Assembly (NCBI GenBank): GCA_902803355.1
Contig: CADCPP010000171.1
Location: forward strand, 1-17,104
Length of the DNA: 17,104 nt
Source of the DNA: an uncultured Lachnospiraceae bacterium
GTDB taxonomy: Bacteria; Bacillota; Clostridia; Lachnospirales; Lachnospiraceae
Reading direction: 5' to 3'
Below the pieces are notes generated by a model. It did no database searches and was not told the origin of the DNA. It was given only the letters and a program-made list of their open reading frames with translations. The position numbers and the translations under genes are program-made. Positions 16,226 through 17,104 of this stretch are shown piece by piece. How positions within the stretch are numbered: position 1 is the first letter of the stretch; each line of letters begins with the position of its first letter.

Positions 16226-17104
16226 GCCTCATCACCTCCCCGCAGCGCTTCCCGGACGCTTTCGCCGAAAAGCTTTTTGACCTGTTTTCTGCCGACTCTG
16301 GCCGCCGTCAGGATCATGCCGGTGAAGACCATGAGATACTGCCAGGGATAAAGCCAGGGGAAGGCCGCATTGACCGCCGGGATGCGGTACAGCACGAAGG
16401 CAAGCAGCAGCACGAAGGCTGCCGAGGGAAGGAGCGATAGAAAAAGCCGCGTAAAGAGCCCTGCGATCACCGTGCGGACCGGGATGCCCATGGAGCGGAG
16501 GATCGCCAGATCATGCTTAAAGGCGCCGACCGCCTTCCCGGTGCAGAGATTGATGAAGAAAGCAAGGAAGAGCACCGTGAGGATCCAGAGCAGCAGCATG
16601 AAGAAGCCGCCGGCGGTATCAAGCACCGTCTCGAACGCCTCCGGCGAATATCTTGCCGTGGACAGGGCTGCGGTATAGCCCCTGCCGCGCAGAGCGGAAG
16701 AAGCCTGCTCCGCCTTCTTCTCGCTTCCGTAAAAGAACGAAGCCTGCGTATAGAAATCCTTCAGAGAGTCCTCCATGAGGGCCCTTACGCTCTTCACGTT
16801 CACCGCCGCATACGAAGTATCCGCGCCAAGGTCAGTATAGGCAGCAAGGTCTTCCGGTTTTTCCCGCAGGTACAGATCGCCCGGCAGGGTCTCCTCTATG
16901 CGGAAGACCTCCTGGCTGCCGATAAGCTGCGAAAGAAAGCGGTTGAAGGAGCGGAAGGATACCTGAATGTTCATCTCGGCGTAGGGCATGCTGCCTGCCT
17001 TAATGCGCTCATCCAGTGCCCCGGTAAAGGCCTGTCCGGACACGTAGACCTTGTCAAGAGGAAGGTCAAAGGCCGGAATGATCTGGGTTATCGTCTGCAC
17101 CTGC
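16222..17104 (-). CDS. FtsX-like ABC permease, C-terminal part (start outside window)
   Basis: The reading frame is open to the right edge, so only about the last 294 residues are seen. The visible part is the end of an extracytoplasmic domain (AFDLPLDKVYVSGQAF, then a helical segment around SLKDFYTQASFFYGSEKKAEQA). Three membrane segments follow: FFMLLLWILTVLFLAFFINL, the stretch after RSMGIPVRTVIAGLFTRLFL, and YPWQYLMVFTGMILTA. The cytoplasmic loop DLAILRSMGIPVRTV matches the FtsX coupling-helix region (compare VGICRAIGVTKRNLV in the fusion protein). The GTG near the edge (17100) is unlikely to be the real start because the frame continues upstream and the N-terminal membrane helix is missing. 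It overlaps the downstream fusion gene by four bases, so the two probably form one heteromeric exporter. Confidence 0.88.

Overview
The window looks like chromosomal DNA from an anaerobic Gram-positive bacterium of the Bacillota, most likely a fairly GC-rich clostridial or Lachnospiraceae-type species. This rests on AGGAGG-type ribosome binding sites, a two-gene Fe-S assembly pair (SufC plus one short SufB-like scaffold), a PyrR-type leader RNA, and a very large sortase-anchored protein with SpaA and VaFE repeats. Genus assignment is inference. Coding density is high. All genes are on the minus strand except one PHP-family phosphatase.

Layout from left to right. Positions 1-110 hold a near-consensus minus-strand promoter followed by an RNA that matches the PyrR-binding hairpin, so a pyrimidine operon should begin just beyond the left edge. 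Positions 152-3217 are a minus-strand operon: sufC, a sufB-like gene and a MATE-family efflux pump. Its promoter faces the promoter of a plus-strand histidinol-phosphatase-family gene (3373-4152). The two promoters lie inside a 12-bp perfect inverted repeat.

Positions 4206-10865 are a surface block. The first gene encodes a lipoprotein with a TTG start, His-rich and acidic/aromatic short repeats, and zinc-ribbon-like cysteines. Downstream of it is an 1817-residue wall-anchored protein with a signal peptide, a possible thioester domain, about four SpaA/Cna-B-like domains, seven VaFE repeats and a TPQTGD sorting signal. A factor-independent terminator (10892-10926) separates this block from the operon that reads towards it.

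Positions 11024-13542 are a complete Preiss-Handler NAD salvage operon: nadE, then pncB, then a NadM-like adenylyltransferase, giving nicotinate to NaMN to NaAD to NAD. Positions 13682-17104 hold a MacB/FtsX-type ABC exporter. It consists of an ATPase-permease fusion and a separate permease whose start lies outside the window. The two genes overlap by four bases.

The least described material is the lipoprotein/VaFE pair with the structured DNA in front of each gene, and the minimal Suf pair linked to a MATE pump. I found no CRISPR array, tRNA, rRNA or transposase.
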